DNA of 64,000 nucleotides, taken from positions 1 to 64,000 of the forward strand of contig NZ_BOMN01000012.1 of NCBI RefSeq assembly GCF_016862215.1. The letters run 5' to 3'. The stretch comes from Winogradskya humida (GTDB lineage: Bacteria; Actinomycetota; Actinomycetes; Mycobacteriales; Micromonosporaceae). Below, piece after piece: positions 62,524 through 64,000 of the stretch (positions are counted from its first letter, which is position 1; each line of letters begins with the position of its first letter). Made by a program: the position numbers and the translations under genes. The notes under the pieces were generated by a model. That model was not told the origin of the DNA, searched no databases, and saw nothing but the letters and a program-made list of their open reading frames with translations.

Positions 62524-63044
62524 TGCGCCCCGGACCGGGCGAGGTGCTGCACTTCTCGCAGGACGCGACGATCGAGCGCTTCGTGCCGCAACCGGGCGCC
62601 TTCGTCTGGGCGGTCGACCACGATCGGGCCCCCGACTACTGGTTTCCCCGGGAGTGCCCCCGCGCGATGGCCTGGACCGTCGGGACGACCACCGACGCCG
62701 ACCGGGAGCGGATCATCGGTGCCGGCAGCGGAACCCGGGTCCATGCGGTCGAGTACGCCTGGCTGGAGACGATCAGGACCGTCCGGTTGTACGCCTACCG
62801 CTTCCCCGCCGCACCCTTCCGCCCACTGCCCGACCCGCACGCCGTCGTCACGACCGGGGCGGTCGATCCGCTCGGTCCTCCCGAGCTCGTCGGCAACCTG
62901 TTCGACCTGCACGAACAGGCAGGCATCCAGCTCCGCGTCCTCCCGAGCCTCTGGCCCTTCTGGCACTCCGTCACCGCCAGCACCCTGGGATTCAGCGCCA
63001 TCCGCCTCCGCAACGCCAAGCCCCCGACCGCCCTCGCCCCGTAG
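62523..63044 (+). CDS. DUF6886 family protein
   Basis: This is a 173-residue soluble protein with the DUF6886 pattern: EVLHFSQDATIERFVPQP, FVWAVDHDRAPDYWFPRECP, RAMAW, VHAVEYAWLETIRTVRLYAY and RVLPSLWPFW. The function is unknown; it resembles proteins that use a small-molecule pocket. It is coupled to the preceding gene by a 1-base TGATG overlap. Confidence 0.88.
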   Translation: MRPGPGEVLHFSQDATIERFVPQPGAFVWAVDHDRAPDYWFPRECPRAMAWTVGTTTDADRERIIGAGSGTRVHAVEYAWLETIRTVRLYAYRFPAAPFRPLPDPHAVVTTGAVDPLGPPELVGNLFDLHEQAGIQLRVLPSLWPFWHSVTASTLGFSAIRLRNAKPPTALAP

Positions 63045-63432
63045 AACGGGCACACCAGCCCGCCACACGCCTGACACCCAGCCCGCCGCCCCGCCAGCCC
63101 GCCGCCCCGCCGCACGCCGCCCCGCCGCACGCCGCGCTGCCGCAGGGCACTTCGTCGGCCACCGCACGCTGCCGCAAGCGGAAAATAGGGAATCGGGCTT
63201 AATCAACGTTCAGTCTGGCGCTGGAAGGCACGAACCGGGCATAAAGAATTTTATTCGTCCGCATTCGCCCCGGCTGGCCCCATTCTGATAACGAGCAACC
63301 GGATATAAAGCCCAAATATCCTCGACTGCAAACCGCAGACAGCAGTCCGCCGACTGCCATCTCAGGAATGACTCTTGCTGTTGGCGTATGTCAGCCCTGA
63401 CCATGATGTCTTGAGGGTCACGGGAGGTAGCC
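63045..63432. other. Intergenic gap, low-complexity then AT-rich
   Basis: No supported gene. 63056-63150 is a CCGCC-rich low-complexity tract. From 63180 to about 63330 the sequence is distinctly less GC-rich (for example ATAAAGAATTTTATT), which fits the promoter region of the DUF6232 gene. Confidence 0.6.
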
Positions 63433-63885
63433 ATGACAGTTGAGTCCGGTACCGCAGTTCCGGGGCAGAGCGGCTGGGTCGTGTATTACGACGGGCCGGG
63501 AGTGGTCGTCACGAGCTGGTATGTCATGAACGCCGCGGGCCGTTATCCGGTGACGTCGCTGACGGAGGTCCGGCAGGTGCACCTGCGGTCCGGCGGCCCG
63601 AGGCTGGCGGCGGTGATCGCCGGCGCGACCGCGGTGATCGTGGCGGTGCCCCTGTCCGTTCCGTTCGGGTACGCCGCCCTGCTGATCGCCGCGGCCGCCG
63701 CGGTGCTGGGAGGCATCGCCGCACAGGTGGTCGACCGCCGGTACAACCCGCGGTGGATGGCCTTGTGGGCCACCCACCAGGGGCACGACGTCGAGCTGTT
63801 CGGCTCGTCCGACAAGCAGCAGTTCGAGCAGGTCCGGCGCGCGGTGATCCGAGCCGTGCAGATCAACCGGGACCCCTGGTCATGA
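63433..63885 (+). CDS. DUF6232 family membrane protein
   Basis: This is a 150-residue protein with the DUF6232 pattern: VVYYDGPGVVVTSWYVMN near the N-terminus, YPVTSLTEVRQVHL, two adjacent hydrophobic helices (about 57-95), and a C-terminal EQVRRAVIRAVQIN. The function is unknown; members are common near actinobacterial conflict and toxin genes. GGGAGG precedes the ATG. Confidence 0.85.
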   Translation: MTVESGTAVPGQSGWVVYYDGPGVVVTSWYVMNAAGRYPVTSLTEVRQVHLRSGGPRLAAVIAGATAVIVAVPLSVPFGYAALLIAAAAAVLGGIAAQVVDRRYNPRWMALWATHQGHDVELFGSSDKQQFEQVRRAVIRAVQINRDPWS

Positions 63886-63903
63886 CCTTGCCGCGGTCAG
63901 CAC

Positions 63904-64000
63904 CAGCCGCAGTCAGCAAGGCCCGCAGTCAGCACGGGCCGCACTAAGCACGGCCCGCAGTAAGCACGGCCCGCAGTAAGCACGGCCCGCAGTAAGCACG
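63904..64000. repeat. 16-bp-period tandem repeat running off the window
   Basis: Five 16-bp units from 63921 (63921-63936, 63937-63952, 63953-63968, 63969-63984, 63985-64000), the last three identical (GCCCGCAGTAAGCACG), after a divergent first unit from 63904. It follows the DUF6232 stop by about 20 bp and continues beyond the window. Confidence 0.95.

Noticed and set aside
63210..63434. 74-codon leftward frame in the AT-richer gap
   Set aside because: No convincing ribosome-binding site or family; the base composition looks like promoter DNA and it touches the DUF6232 start.
63904..64000. Possible CRISPR array
   Set aside because: Repeats are directly tandem with a 16-bp period and no unique spacers; the same applies to the arrays at 24.6 and 41.5 kb.

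Overview
The window is chromosomal DNA from a high-GC actinomycete, most likely a member of the Micromonosporaceae (Actinoplanes-like). The main support is the GC-saturated third codon positions, frequent GTG/TTG starts, and actinobacterial gene blocks: aceE near ahpE and a DUF3052 gene; a PucR-type FasR regulator followed by fabD-fabH-acpP-fabF with a DUF3145 gene nearby; and a DUF4129/DUF4350/MoxR/DUF58 operon. The genus is inferred from family memory, not from a search. No transposase, integrase, CRISPR array or rRNA is visible; the only tRNA is tRNA-Val(TAC) at the left edge.

Layout. 0-7 kb: tRNA-Val, 1-Cys peroxiredoxin, DUF3052, a fused alpha-beta 2-oxoacid dehydrogenase E1, a YjbQ protein and AceE. 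7-11 kb: a chemoreceptor, a DHFR-like/ArsR/AHSA1 operon with a dyad operator, and a decayed winged-helix gene. 11-15.7 kb: gltX, a secreted protein, an ECF-sigma-like gene with a membrane partner, and a TetR gene. 15.9-20.6 kb: fasR and the type II fatty acid synthase operon. 20.6-29.3 kb: small enzymes and regulators, several with clear palindromic operators (SnoaL-like/TetR, XRE/SDR), a GH3 lipoprotein, DUF3145, a beta-carbonic anhydrase and an alpha/beta hydrolase. 29.4-41.5 kb: HelD-type helicase, secreted beta-propeller, CDF metal exporter, PfkB kinase, SurE, an unusual protein kinase with a repeat-filled activation segment, a STAS protein, a Lys/Ala-repeat membrane protein and a second transmembrane Ser/Thr kinase. 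42.4-47.8 kb: a surface-protein cluster with a TasA-like protein, an ER-type (SipW-like) signal peptidase fused to a LamG domain, a Gln/Ala-rich membrane protein and a Tat-exported 5'-nucleotidase.

The most interesting region is 47.9-56.2 kb, a compact NTP-dependent conflict (defence-like) island. Leftward, a Trypco1 protein is followed by a 1321-residue trypsin-STAND NTPase-WD40 protein. Rightward, a two-winged-helix protein is translationally coupled to a 1036-residue protein with two ATPase modules (AAA plus HerA/FtsK-like). A perfect CGAAC-N4-GTTCG LexA (SOS) box lies in the shared 315-bp divergent promoter, suggesting that DNA damage switches on the whole island. The DUF-MoxR-DUF58 operon and several small proteins (DUF6314, DUF6886, DUF6232) fill the right end.

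Across the window, tandem repeats with the same 16-bp period appear in three separate gene-poor gaps (24.6, 41.5 and 63.9 kb), two sharing a GGCCCGCAG core. Two clusters of DnaA-box-like TGTGGATAA sites lie at 3.6 and 26.4 kb.
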